This document shows positions 17,315 through 24,842 of a DNA stretch of 64,000 nt, one piece after another. Position numbers and translations under genes: made by a program. The notes beneath the pieces are model-generated. The model did not search any database, was not told the DNA's origin, and saw only the letters and a program-made list of their open reading frames with translations. The number at the start of each line of letters is the position of its first letter. Position 1 is the first letter of the stretch. The stretch covers positions 31,646 to 95,645 of the forward strand of contig CAIVPZ010000140.1 of assembly GCA_903907955.1 (NCBI GenBank), in the 5' to 3' direction. This stretch comes from an uncultured Acetobacteraceae bacterium. Its GTDB lineage: Bacteria; Pseudomonadota; Alphaproteobacteria; Acetobacterales; Acetobacteraceae.

Positions 17315-18441
17315 GACGCGCCTCCGGACCTGGTTGGGAACGGGCGCGTCGAAGCCGCCGCTTGGAGCGGGGAGCCCTCGCCCTCATCCCGATCGCGCCT
17401 CTTTCCCTTCCCGGCAGGTCGCGGTTCGGATCGAGTTTTCCCGCCGCCAACTACTAGAAGGTTAGAATCTTGGTTAGACTCTAAGTTAAGGGCGCGAATT
17501 CCGCTTTTATGTCCGTGGCTTACACCCGATTCCGGTTCCCGATAGCACGAGGGTTGGGTTCCTGATGGCACGATAGCGCCGGTTCCCGATAGCACGACGC
17601 TATCCACAGGTTGTCCACAGGCTGCTGGCTCGAAGGCGAGCAGCGTGCGCCCGCTGATTTCGACCTCAACGAACAGCGTGTATCCCGGCAGCGGCTGGCG
17701 GCGGATGATGTCTCGCAGCTCGAAAGCGAAGCGCTTGAACGGGGACAGGCTGCCGGATTTCAGATGGAGATGGCGGAAGTCGAAGCGCCAGCCATTCCGC
17801 TGGTGGCCGCCGTGCTTGCGCACGATGCGGTATAGCCAGCGCTCCATGCCGCCGGTCAGGTCGAAATATGCGCGGTCGATTGTGAGGACGAGCGCATCGT
17901 CAAGAACGGCGCGGTAGAACCAGTCGGGGACGATGAGCTCGATACCGCCGGGATGACCGTGGCCATCGGCACGCTCCGTCCATTCGTTGATCCAGGAGAA
18001 GCGGTGCATCCGCCGCTCGGCTGGCTGGCGCAGCGATGTCGCGACCGTTGTCGATTGCAGCCGGTCCAGCGCCGCCTTGAGGCGCTGATAGTCGCGCAGC
18101 GATGTTCCGCGCCCGGTGAAGTTCAGTATCTCGTAGGGCGTCGCCGCCATCAGGCGCGACGTGCGCAAGCCCGCGTCTCGCGCCTCGACGATCTGGGAAG
18201 CGGCCCAGATCAAAACGTCGGCGTCCCAGATGGTGGCCATGCCATGTTCGGGGACGGCCTCGACGCGGATTGCAACGTCGCCCGAACGGAAGTCGATCGG
18301 TGTCGAGCGGTGGGATTTGGCGAGACTGAAAAATGGATAGGTCATGAGGTCCTGCGCGTCTCGAGGCGCGAGGTCGCCTGGGAGTGCGCGGAACAGTTCG
18401 AGCTGCTCGCGTTCCGATCCTGTGCGATGTCGCGTCGACAT
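17311..18441 (-). CDS. repA: Replication initiator protein A (RepA/RPA family)
   Basis: 376 residues from ATG 18441 (MSTRHRTGSEREQLELF); the longer frame upstream runs through the AlpA-type gene and is a shadow. Typical segments are DLMTYPFFSLAKSHRSTPIDF, WDADVLIWAASQI, TPYEILNFTGRGTSLRDYQRL, and LTIDRAYFDLTGGMERWLYRI with RKHGGHQRNGW. The RPA family initiates replication of broad-host plasmids and is found in ICEs as a maintenance gene. The C-terminal approximately 90 residues look disordered and overlap a set of iteron-like repeats and DnaA-box-like sites, so this part may be constrained by DNA function rather than protein function. Confidence 0.9.
   Translation of the reverse strand: MSTRHRTGSEREQLELFRALPGDLAPRDAQDLMTYPFFSLAKSHRSTPIDFRSGDVAIRVEAVPEHGMATIWDADVLIWAASQIVEARDAGLRTSRLMAATPYEILNFTGRGTSLRDYQRLKAALDRLQSTTVATSLRQPAERRMHRFSWINEWTERADGHGHPGGIELIVPDWFYRAVLDDALVLTIDRAYFDLTGGMERWLYRIVRKHGGHQRNGWRFDFRHLHLKSGSLSPFKRFAFELRDIIRRQPLPGYTLFVEVEISGRTLLAFEPAACGQPVDSVVLSGTGAIVPSGTQPSCYREPESGVSHGHKSGIRALNLESNQDSNLLVVGGGKTRSEPRPAGKGKRRDRDEGEGSPLQAAASTRPFPTRSGGAS
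17534..17619. repeat. Iteron-like repeats with DnaA-box-like sites inside repA
   Basis: Three 17-bp direct repeats of GGTTCCCGATAGCACGA lie at 17534-17550, 17557-17573 (two mismatches) and 17581-17597, spaced 23 and 24 bp apart, about two helical turns. They are followed by CTATCCACA (17600-17608) and TTGTCCACA (17611-17619), each one mismatch from the DnaA consensus TTATCCACA. This is the layout of an iteron-controlled origin and lies within the 3' half of repA. Confidence 0.7.
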
Positions 18442-18461
18442 GAGGGGAACTGCCGGGGAGG

Positions 18462-18746
18462 TCAGCGGCGCGTCTGGCCGGCATAAGCCGGCGAGACTGC
18501 TGCGTGGCGCTTGGCGGGAAGCACCTCGCCCACGCCAGGGTCGGAGGTCGACGCCTTGGCGCCCCGCGCCACCCACGCTTGCAGATCTTCGAAGTTGTAA
18601 ACGACGCGACCGCCGAGCTTCGAATAGCGCGGGCCTGTGCCATAGGTGCGGTGCTTTTCGAGCGTCCGGCCGGAGAGGCCAAGGAACCGCGCGGCCTCGG
18701 GCGTGCGCAAATAGCGTGGCGGGAGCTGGGGGATTGCTGCGGACAT
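18462..18746 (-). CDS. AlpA/excisionase-type helix-turn-helix protein
   Basis: 94 residues. PPRYLRTPEAARFLGLSGRT followed by LEKHRTYGTGPRYSKLGGRV and VYNFEDLQAWVA is a standard MerR-like winged helix of the HTH_17/AlpA group. Such proteins regulate excision or transfer genes in mobile elements. It lies 20 bp upstream of repA and is probably the first gene of the repA-parA unit. The 152 bp further upstream (18747-18898) hold no gene and probably the promoter. Confidence 0.9.
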   Translation of the reverse strand: MSAAIPQLPPRYLRTPEAARFLGLSGRTLEKHRTYGTGPRYSKLGGRVVYNFEDLQAWVARGAKASTSDPGVGEVLPAKRHAAVSPAYAGQTRR

Positions 18747-18898
18747 CGGTGGCCTCCGTGTTGTCGGGGAAGGCCGCCGGCTAATGGCGGCCGTCTGCGA
18801 TCACGGTGGCGAAGGGTTGCCGCGTAGGGGGATGGTGAAGATGAGGGGTGCCGAATTCGCCACCCCCAGCGGGGCCGGCGATCTTGGGCCTCGCCCGA

Positions 18899-19655
18899 TC
18901 AATCGGGCCGACGCGGACCCAGGAGATTGCGATAGTCGCCGCGCATCGTGGTGATGCCGGTGCGCACCAACCGGATGACCGTGTCGCGCAAGGATGCGGT
19001 CTTCCATGGCTCGGTGGCGAGGCGGCTCGGGTCGAACAACGCTTCGGCGATGGCCCGGTAGCTGGCGCCCGCCAGGTGCCCGTCGAGGGCACGCAAGGCC
19101 GCGATCAAACGCTCGCCCTTACGGAGGGGAGCGGGCGGCGTTCGTGGCCGCCCGTGCGCGATGAACCGCCAAAAGCGCAGCGCCGCGTCGGTGCGCTGCG
19201 GGGCCGTGGCGTCCAGCGGGATGAGCGCGGCCATGGGCATCGCGCCGCTGGGCGGATCGATCAGCCAGAGCTGATGATTGATCCCGTCGTCTCTGATGAT
19301 GACGTGCGTGCCGTCGTCAGCATCGCGCCGCACACTGTCGCTGGGAAAATCCGCTAACGAAACTGATGGTGTCGCAGCGCTGGTGGGTGCGGCCGTCAGG
19401 ACGATGACCGACGCCAGTTCCTCGGACCGCCAGAAAACCGGTGATTGATCAGCGCGCCGATTTGGATCGGCAAGGAAATCGCAACCCCCAGCGCCGGCCG
19501 GGACCATCGGTCCCGTCATCGGCCTGAGCTGGTGCAGATTTGTAGGCGTTTCGGTAGTCAGGGTTACGACGCAGGAACTCCCAGGCGAGGCTCGCGGGCT
19601 CCATCGTGGCGGCGTATTGATAGGCGGCGGGTGACCGCCAATCCTCCGTTGACAT
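18899..19655 (-). pseudogene. DUF6499-DUF2285 (RovC-like) regulator split by a single-base frameshift
   Basis: The first part, from ATG 19655, has the DUF6499 pattern: DWRSPAAYQYAATM, SLAWEFLRRNPDYRNAYKSA, then RRWGLRF. At 19476-19478 the frame is lost. One reading frame over, the protein continues naturally with LADPNRRADQSPVFW and runs to DUF2285-like RDTVIRLVRTGI and RGDYRNLLG at 18899. Removing one T from the TTT run restores a single protein of about 250 residues. The family is a putative transcriptional regulator of ICE functions. Alternatives: a sequencing error, programmed frameshifting, or two separate genes. Confidence 0.75.
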
Positions 19656-19850
19656 TGCACGTCTCCTTGCGAGGGATCACGGGATGCCTGGGCCAGTGGA
19701 TATCTAATCTGGGCTTTTGGCGGCGCCGTGTGCAGACTACCGTCCGGCATTGGGCCATGCCCAATCCGGATCGGCGATTTTCAGGAAATCCGCAAAGCCG
19801 CGCGCACGCGTCGGATGAAAGACTGACGCGGTGGCCGTTGAACGCCGCCG

Positions 19851-20120
19851 TCAGCGCGCCGAGCGCAGCAGATCGCGGTAGCCGTGCTCGCTCAGCCAAC
19901 GTGCGCGCGCGAGGTGCGTTTCATGAGCGCGCCGGGCACGGTCCGGTTCCAGCGCGGGGTCGAGATCGAGCACGACTCGCGCGACCTCCTCCCAGGGGGC
20001 TCCCTCGGACGTCGCATCGAGCAATCGGAGATAGGTCGGCAGATGCGCCCGGTCGTAGTCAGTCACCTGGGCGGCGGTCGGGGCGGTTTCAGCGATAGGG
20101 GGGGCCGGAGGAGATGGCAT
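19851..20120 (-). CDS. Small DUF2285-like helical protein
   Basis: 89 residues. A proline-rich start is followed by DYDRAHLPTYLRLLDATSEG, PWEEVARVVLDLDPALEPDR and HLARARWLSEHGYRDLLRSA. This acidic helical pattern recurs in small proteins next to DUF6499/DUF2285 genes in alphaproteobacterial ICEs and is usually annotated DUF2285. It may bind DNA. It is divergent from the XRE regulator at 20272, with the palindromic operator between them. The gap 19656-19850 holds no gene. Confidence 0.75.
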   Translation of the reverse strand: MPSPPAPPIAETAPTAAQVTDYDRAHLPTYLRLLDATSEGAPWEEVARVVLDLDPALEPDRARRAHETHLARARWLSEHGYRDLLRSAR

Positions 20121-20221
20121 GGTCTTCCCGAGGTTTTTCCCGTGTTGACGGAGGATGCTTGCGAAACTTGGACGTCGAGCCCGAAAGGCGCGGCTGGCGG
20201 AACGGATCGGCGGGAGCGTCG

Positions 20222-20275
20222 CGTATTATAATACGTAGCGCCAAAATACGCGATTGGTGTCCATCCTTTGGATGG
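20222..20275. promoter_or_regulatory. Operator region between the DUF2285-like gene and the XRE regulator
   Basis: A perfect 14-bp palindrome CGTATTATAATACG lies at 20222-20235, with a related half site AAAATACG at 20243-20250. A second inverted repeat CCATCC-TTT-GGATGG (20261-20275) overlaps the likely ATG of the XRE gene. The AT-rich core stands out in GC-rich DNA. This is a plausible autoregulatory site for the adjacent HTH protein acting on both divergent promoters. Confidence 0.6.
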
Positions 20276-20529
20276 ATATTCGACAGGTGTTCGGAGAAAA
20301 TCTTCGGCGATTTCGCACGCAGGCCGGCCTCAGCCAAGAGGCGGTCGCTGTCCGAATGGGCGTGGATCGAGCACATGTGAGCAGTATGGAGCGGGGCCAG
20401 CAGAACGTCACGCTCTTGACGCTTTGGCATGCATCTCAGGCCGTCGGTGTGAAGCCTGCCGATCTCCTCGACGAAGACTTCGAGGTTGGTGGCGACCTTG
20501 CCGACCCTGAAGGCTCGTCGGCGTCATAG
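20272..20529 (+). CDS. XRE-family helix-turn-helix regulator
   Basis: 85 residues from ATG 20272 (MDIRQVFGENLRRFR). Residues 5-62 are a classic Cro/CI HTH: LSQEAVAVRMGVDRAHVSSM followed by ERGQQNVTLLTLWHASQAV. A TTG at 20254 would add six residues, but ATG 20272 fits the family start better. It is divergent from the DUF2285-like gene and convergent with DUF736 copy 2. It probably controls the ICE regulatory block through the palindrome at 20222. Confidence 0.9.
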   Translation: MDIRQVFGENLRRFRTQAGLSQEAVAVRMGVDRAHVSSMERGQQNVTLLTLWHASQAVGVKPADLLDEDFEVGGDLADPEGSSAS

Positions 20530-20548
20530 TCTTTCTCGCAATAAAGAA

Positions 20549-20574
20549 GCCCCGCCCGGTTTCCCGAGCGGGGC
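20549..20574. terminator. Bidirectional hairpin between XRE gene and DUF736 copy 2
   Basis: The stem GCCCCGC-CCGG / CCCGAGCGGGGC has a short TTT loop and lies between the two convergent stops (20529 and 20589). AATAAAG on the left provides a partial T-run for the minus-strand transcript. It is a likely terminator. Confidence 0.7.
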
Positions 20575-20588
20575 GTCGCTGGCTGACC

Positions 20589-20912
20589 TCAGTCGCCGTT
20601 GACCTTGCGGCCGCGGGACCAGATGAGGGTGAAGCCGTCGCCGTCCTCGTCGTCGAAAAGGTTGGCGTAGATCGGTGCGTTGAAGCTGGGATCGTCGAGC
20701 TTGACCGAGAGATAGTCGCGGTTCTCGGCGGAGCGCTTCGACCAGGCGGCGCCGATCTCGGCACGGCCGACGAAGATGCGGTGGCTCGGGGCGTTGTCGC
20801 TGGCGCGGGTGGCCTCGGGGACGATGCGGACGTTCTTGGTCTGAACGCTGAGGGTGACGATTTCGCCCAGATACTCGGTGCCGGACTTCTTGAAGGTGCC
20901 GATGTTCGCCAT
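20589..20912 (-). CDS. DUF736 family protein (copy 2)
   Basis: 107 residues from ATG 20912 (MANIGTFKKSGTEYLGEI). It shares the family signature with copy 1: HRIFVGRAEIGAAWSKRS, RDYLSVKLDDPSFNAPIYAN and GFTLIWSRG. The two copies are clearly diverged paralogues. This one is monocistronic, with its own long leader upstream that resembles the leader of the DUF2493 gene at 25478-26416. Confidence 0.94.
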   Translation of the reverse strand: MANIGTFKKSGTEYLGEIVTLSVQTKNVRIVPEATRASDNAPSHRIFVGRAEIGAAWSKRSAENRDYLSVKLDDPSFNAPIYANLFDDEDGDGFTLIWSRGRKVNGD

Positions 20913-20943
20913 GGTGGTTCTCCTTGATCGCTGTTCTCGAGCC

Positions 20944-21058
20944 CGCGCCCATCGCGGCCTCGATGGCGATCGACAGACCGGAGGCGACCGACGCCGCACC
21001 CGCTTGCGGGCCGCAGCGCAGCGGAAGATGTCAGCCCGGAGAGTTTCTTGCCTCGCGA
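20944..21058 (-). promoter_or_regulatory. Leader/promoter element type B upstream of DUF736 copy 2
   Basis: Three blocks, CGCGCCCATCGCGGCC (20944-20959), CAGCGGAAGATG (21019-21030) and TTGCCTCGCGA (21048-21058), recur in the same order and with nearly the same spacing upstream of the DUF2493 gene (26451-26561). Distances from the start codon are 32 and 35 bp. The conserved spacing in non-coding DNA points to shared regulation. Confidence 0.6.
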
Positions 21059-21518
21059 GGAATGGGCGGGCCGGGGTCCCTGCGCGATCTTTCGCGTGGG
21101 GTGGTCCCCCAGGGGAAGAAAGTCGCCGGGCGACATTGCGGCATAGGCGGTCGAGGCGAAGCCGTCCTTCGGTCAGATCCAGCCATTGAAGAGGACGTAT
21201 GGGTCAGGCGCGATCTGACAGCGTCCAATCAACGAAGAACCTGGCGAGCACCGGCCACCGAGATCGCTTTGGCACGTCTGGGCAAACGGACCTGAGTTCA
21301 GGCCTGTTCCGCAATTGGCCTGGGGCTATCTCCTCGCCACCGAAAGACAACGACCAAGGCATCAGCGATCTATCGGCAACGCGCCGGCAAAGCCGCCTCG
21401 TCCATGGGTGTCCCCGACCATACCGCGATCTCGGTCTTTCGTCGGCTGTTCCCGCCAATGCCCGATCATCGACCTGAATCGGCGGCGACCGGCGGCCCTT
21501 GACGTCATTCACCCAGCA
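21059..21518. other. 460 bp with no supported gene
   Basis: Short open frames exist on both strands (for example plus 21199-21477 and minus 21204-21512), but none has a recognisable domain or good codon pattern. I see no strong repeat or hairpin. It may hold the distal promoter for the DUF736 leader on its left. Confidence 0.5.
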
Positions 21519-21980
21519 TCAGACCAGCGCGTGGTCCCGGCTGCGTTCAGCCCCTGACGATGCCCTGCTCGGGTGGCCGGGGGACAATGCCATGCGCGTC
21601 CAGGCTGTGACGCCGACTGCAACGGCCCCGATGATCGAGAACGCGATCTGCCAAGCTCCAGACGGTATGGTCAGCTTCGCGAGGCCGAGCGTGGCGTGGT
21701 AGCCGGCAAGCGCCGCGGGCGCCGCGAACAACAGTGCGACGGCAAGCCGGATCCCGGTGGATCGTGCGAATGCAAAGACGTACTGGCCGGCGACCAAGGT
21801 GACACCGCCGGCCAGGATGCCGACAAAGATGGCCCCGATCGGTCCGGCGTCACCGTGATAGGCCCACAAGCCGGCGGAGACCGCCGCGAAGAAGGGAAGC
21901 GCATAGACGGCGAGCGAGAACAACAGCCAGCAGAGGAAGCCGATGCCGACGACGCCGAAAAGGATGCCAATGACGATCAT
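21519..21980 (-). CDS. Small polytopic membrane protein, function unknown
   Basis: 153 residues from ATG 21980 (MIVIGILFGVVGIGFLCWLL), preceded by GGAGA. There are four to five hydrophobic segments: about residues 2-22, 24-42, 47-70, 78-95 and 105-125. The C-terminus is hydrophilic (MALSPGHPSRASSGAER). No catalytic motif is visible. The next gene upstream on the same strand is a second tiny membrane protein, so both may belong to one envelope-related unit of the element. Confidence 0.75.
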   Translation of the reverse strand: MIVIGILFGVVGIGFLCWLLFSLAVYALPFFAAVSAGLWAYHGDAGPIGAIFVGILAGGVTLVAGQYVFAFARSTGIRLAVALLFAAPAALAGYHATLGLAKLTIPSGAWQIAFSIIGAVAVGVTAWTRMALSPGHPSRASSGAERSRDHALV

Positions 21981-22124
21981 GGTGGTGGTCTCCGTGACAA
22001 GGGTCGAGCGGGCGCGCCTTCCACCACCACCACGGCGCACGGCCGAGTATAGCCGACGGTGACGAAGGACGGCAGCGGAAATCTGGGGGGATTTCCACCG
22101 CCGCCTGATATGCCCGGCACCCCT

Positions 22125-22298
22125 TCAGGATTGGAAGGGATCGAATTCATGAATGATCGTGGCCGGGTCGCCGTCGTATTCTGCCGACGGCATGACGCCG
22201 TATTCGCCGTTGCCGGCGTGAAAGACCGTGATGCAGACCATCAACGTGATGGCGAGGATCCAGCCACGGGCGTGAGCGATCGAGAGGGCTTGCGACAT
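22125..22298 (-). CDS. Very small single-span membrane or secreted protein
   Basis: 57 residues from ATG 22298 (MSQALSIAHARGWILAITLM), with GGAACG just upstream. One hydrophobic segment (about residues 12-27, ILAITLMVCITVF) is followed by an acidic tail, GEYGVMPSAEYDGDPATIIH. The longer frame upstream lacks coding character. No family was recognised. It lies just left of direct repeat copy 1. Confidence 0.55.
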   Translation of the reverse strand: MSQALSIAHARGWILAITLMVCITVFHAGNGEYGVMPSAEYDGDPATIIHEFDPFQS

Positions 22299-22314
22299 CG
22301 TTCCGGCTCCTGTC

Positions 22315-22485
22315 TTGGAGGCGGGGACCATCCCCGCGCGACAGGCGCCCGATGTGTCCGGCCCAGGGCCGCAATCACCGCGCAGGCGAAGCCGAAGAGG
22401 CCGCACGCTCGCGTAGCGGACCCTTCATGGGCTGATGGCGTCACGCCCTAGGCTGGACCAACGATCAGCGCTACTGGGAGCGGGG
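22315..22485. repeat. Direct repeat copy 1 flanking the orphan cargo gene
   Basis: This segment matches 24109-24235 over most of its length, opening with TTGGAGGCGGGGACCAT, sharing GCAGGCGAAGCCGAAGA in the middle, and ending GATCAGCGCTACTGGGAGCG. Relative to copy 2 it has about 42 extra bases between two CCGCGC motifs. Both copies also share a Pro-Lys-rich reading frame (QAKPK). Similarity is high but not perfect. Confidence 0.85.
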
Positions 22486-22726
22486 TGGAGTACGGCTTCA
22501 AGTCCGGGCAGCTCGGAAATGGACCTCGTGCTGATGGCAACGTCGAGTTTTGGTGCCGCTAACCGCCGCATTGGGTTATGAGGGGCGGAATAGAAGGCCC
22601 GGCGCACCTGGGTCCGCCCTGAGTAAGAAGCACGGCGCGCCGATTGTGATAGGTTGCGAGATAAATCGTCGGACCAGCAGCGAGCAACAACGTGGTCGGA
22701 ATTCCCACGAAAGTAGGCCCCAGATT

Positions 22727-24085
22727 ATGCAAGAGCACCCCGCAATCGAACAGGCCTGCCCGCTTGCAGCCGTAGATAAACGGCTCGCGGACGCTCATCG
22801 CCTATGGCACCAGGCTGAGGCTGCCTATTTCGACCCCGATGGATTCCGGCTGGCAGTGCAGAATGCGATTCAGACCCTGCGGACGGTCACGTTCATTCTC
22901 CAAAAACAAAAGGCAATTATTCCAAACTTCGCTGAGTGGTACGGCGATGCTGAAAAGAAAACGCAAGGCGAATGGCAGCGGCGACTGGGGGTCGATCCAT
23001 TGATGCGCTGGATGGTCGATGCTCGTAACAGGATCGAGAAGCAGGGCGACTTAGAATCGAACAGCATCGTCCGCGCGGAAATTGTCGCGTCGTACATTGA
23101 GGAAGGGCCTCGTATCGAGGTCCCTGCCCATCTCTCCGATACCATCATGACATTGCTCCACAACATTCCGAACACCGCTCTGGGCGAACACATCCAGCGC
23201 AACGGCATGCTGCGTATCCAACGTCGCTGGGTCGAGAACACGCTGCCAGACTATGAACTGCTGGACGCGGTGGCGATCGCCTATGGTAAAGTTGCTGAGT
23301 TGGTGCACGACGCCCACCGCCAGATAGGCCTTGATCCGCCGCCGACCATTCATGACGACGACGGCAGAAGCTACGATCTTCCGTCCATGGGTTGGCGGTT
23401 TCCGTGCATGATCGGCCATGAGTTGCCCCGAACATTGCTGATCTCCCTTGCGGACGGGTCCAGGATCGAGTTTGAGACGAAGCGCGTGCCGATAAAATTC
23501 GATGCCGGGAAGGTCGCCGCTCTGATGGAGCGGTACGGCGGCAACCCGTTCGACGCGATGAGGCGTGACTATAAGACGGACGCTGATCTGGCAGCCGGAT
23601 ATTTCACACTAATCCGTACAGTGTTCCTTCGTGACGGTTACCATCAAACGATGCTGTTTCTCTTCCGCGATCGGAAGCTGATCGGGCAGCCGATCGGAGT
23701 CGTATTTGAGAATGTTCAGCATAAGTATGCCTTGATGAGACAACTGGCTGCCGAGGTGACAAAATTAGGAGCAGACGCCGCCATGCTGGTCGGCGAAGCC
23801 TGGAAGGCATCAGCCAATGAACTGAAGCCGTACGAGCGGCCTGCGGATTCGCCTTTTCGTACGGAAGCACTTACTTTGCATTTAGTTAGCAAGACCGGCG
23901 CGCCCTTCGACTGCGAAGCGGAGATCATCAGGGACGGGGAGAAAGTCTCCCTCGGCGAAACGCAGGTAGCAGATCAAAGTGCTGCGTTTGAGTTTGCGCC
24001 GTTCTTTCAGGCTTGGGGGCGTCCTGTCCCAGATTCATGGATGCAAACAAGCCGCATGATCAAGGCAGCGGCGAAGCGTGAGTAG
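22727..24085 (+). CDS. Orphan 452-residue protein, family not recognised
   Basis: 452 residues from ATG 22727 (MQEHPAIEQACPLAAVDKRL); the open frame extends upstream to 22550, but the sequence there reads as non-coding. The N-terminal 200 residues are helical, with WHQAEAAYFDPDGFRLAVQN, FAEWYGDAEKKTQGEWQRRL and a MRWMVDARNRIEKQGD segment that recalls HEPN-type helices but lacks the catalytic histidine. The rest is mixed alpha/beta. There is no membrane segment. It is the only gene between two long direct repeats and reads against its neighbours, so it is probably cargo acquired separately. Function unknown; a defence role is possible only by context. Confidence 0.75.
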   Translation: MQEHPAIEQACPLAAVDKRLADAHRLWHQAEAAYFDPDGFRLAVQNAIQTLRTVTFILQKQKAIIPNFAEWYGDAEKKTQGEWQRRLGVDPLMRWMVDARNRIEKQGDLESNSIVRAEIVASYIEEGPRIEVPAHLSDTIMTLLHNIPNTALGEHIQRNGMLRIQRRWVENTLPDYELLDAVAIAYGKVAELVHDAHRQIGLDPPPTIHDDDGRSYDLPSMGWRFPCMIGHELPRTLLISLADGSRIEFETKRVPIKFDAGKVAALMERYGGNPFDAMRRDYKTDADLAAGYFTLIRTVFLRDGYHQTMLFLFRDRKLIGQPIGVVFENVQHKYALMRQLAAEVTKLGADAAMLVGEAWKASANELKPYERPADSPFRTEALTLHLVSKTGAPFDCEAEIIRDGEKVSLGETQVADQSAAFEFAPFFQAWGRPVPDSWMQTSRMIKAAAKRE

Positions 24086-24108
24086 TCCTTGGTCCAGGAG
24101 CGATGGCA

Positions 24109-24235
24109 TTGGAGGCGGGGACCATTCCCGCGCAGGCGAAGCCGAAGAAGCCGCACGATCGCGGACCGGACTATTCATGGGTTGGTGTCGTCATGCCCTC
24201 GGTCGGACCAAGGATCAGCGCTACTGGGAGCGGGG
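24109..24235. repeat. Direct repeat copy 2 flanking the orphan cargo gene
   Basis: This is the partner of 22315-22485. It starts 24 bp after the stop of the 452-residue gene. It carries TTGGAGGCGGGGACCAT, GCAGGCGAAGCCGAAGA and GATCAGCGCTACTGGGAGCG in the same order. Together the copies bracket a 1.6 kb unit. Confidence 0.85.
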
Positions 24236-24266
24236 GGCAAACGTGGCCGGAGTTCAGAAGTGACTG

Positions 24267-24767
24267 CTACGGTGAGCCGGCGATCTGCTGAACAGCGGCT
24301 TCGTCAAGCTTTTCGGCTGCCAGAAGCGCGTCGGCGATCCGCTCGACAAGTGCTAAGCACATTTTGTTTTCGGCGCGACCGATCGCAAATTGTATGAACT
24401 TCTTATCAAGCGCGGGAGGCCAAATACCGTCTGCTTCAGCGCAGTCGTGGCCGAAAAAATTGATCCGGTCCTCGACCGCATTGTTGATGGCGTAGTCGAT
24501 AAATTCTTTCTCTGTAGGCGGCTGGCCATCTTGCTTCACAAGCCGGCCAGCCCTGAAAAGCAAATACTCGACAGCGAATCCACCGAGCGCAATGTGACAA
24601 CGCTGGTCCTCGGTGCGGTTGACGCGCGTGCGTCCATAGCTTCTCGGCTCCTGGCGGTAGAGTTCCATCTCAACAACGCGGGCACCCACATTGAGCGCTG
24701 TCTCGGCGTGCCCTGCTTCATGAAGGCAGGCAAGTTCCGCAGAATTGAAAACGATCGTCGGGGGCAT
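24267..24767 (-). CDS. Small HEAGH zincin-like protein
   Basis: 166 residues. The N-terminus FNSAELACLHEAGHAETALN contains a perfect HExxH motif (His16, Glu17, His20), as in M41-like and related zinc peptidases whose helix reads HEAGHA. The rest is helical, with FAVEYLLFRAGRL and EDRINFFGHDCAEADGIW; a third metal ligand cannot be assigned. It lies 75 bp downstream of the HEPN gene on the same strand, so the two are probably co-transcribed. It could be a stand-alone protease or the protease half of a toxin-antitoxin or defence pair. Confidence 0.7.
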   Translation of the reverse strand: MPPTIVFNSAELACLHEAGHAETALNVGARVVEMELYRQEPRSYGRTRVNRTEDQRCHIALGGFAVEYLLFRAGRLVKQDGQPPTEKEFIDYAINNAVEDRINFFGHDCAEADGIWPPALDKKFIQFAIGRAENKMCLALVERIADALLAAEKLDEAAVQQIAGSP

Positions 24768-24842
24768 TTCTACCTCGAATCTGTGCTCGCAGGGATCACG
24801 GGTGCTCGGGAAAAGTTGGCTTTTTCACCTCGTGATAGCAGA

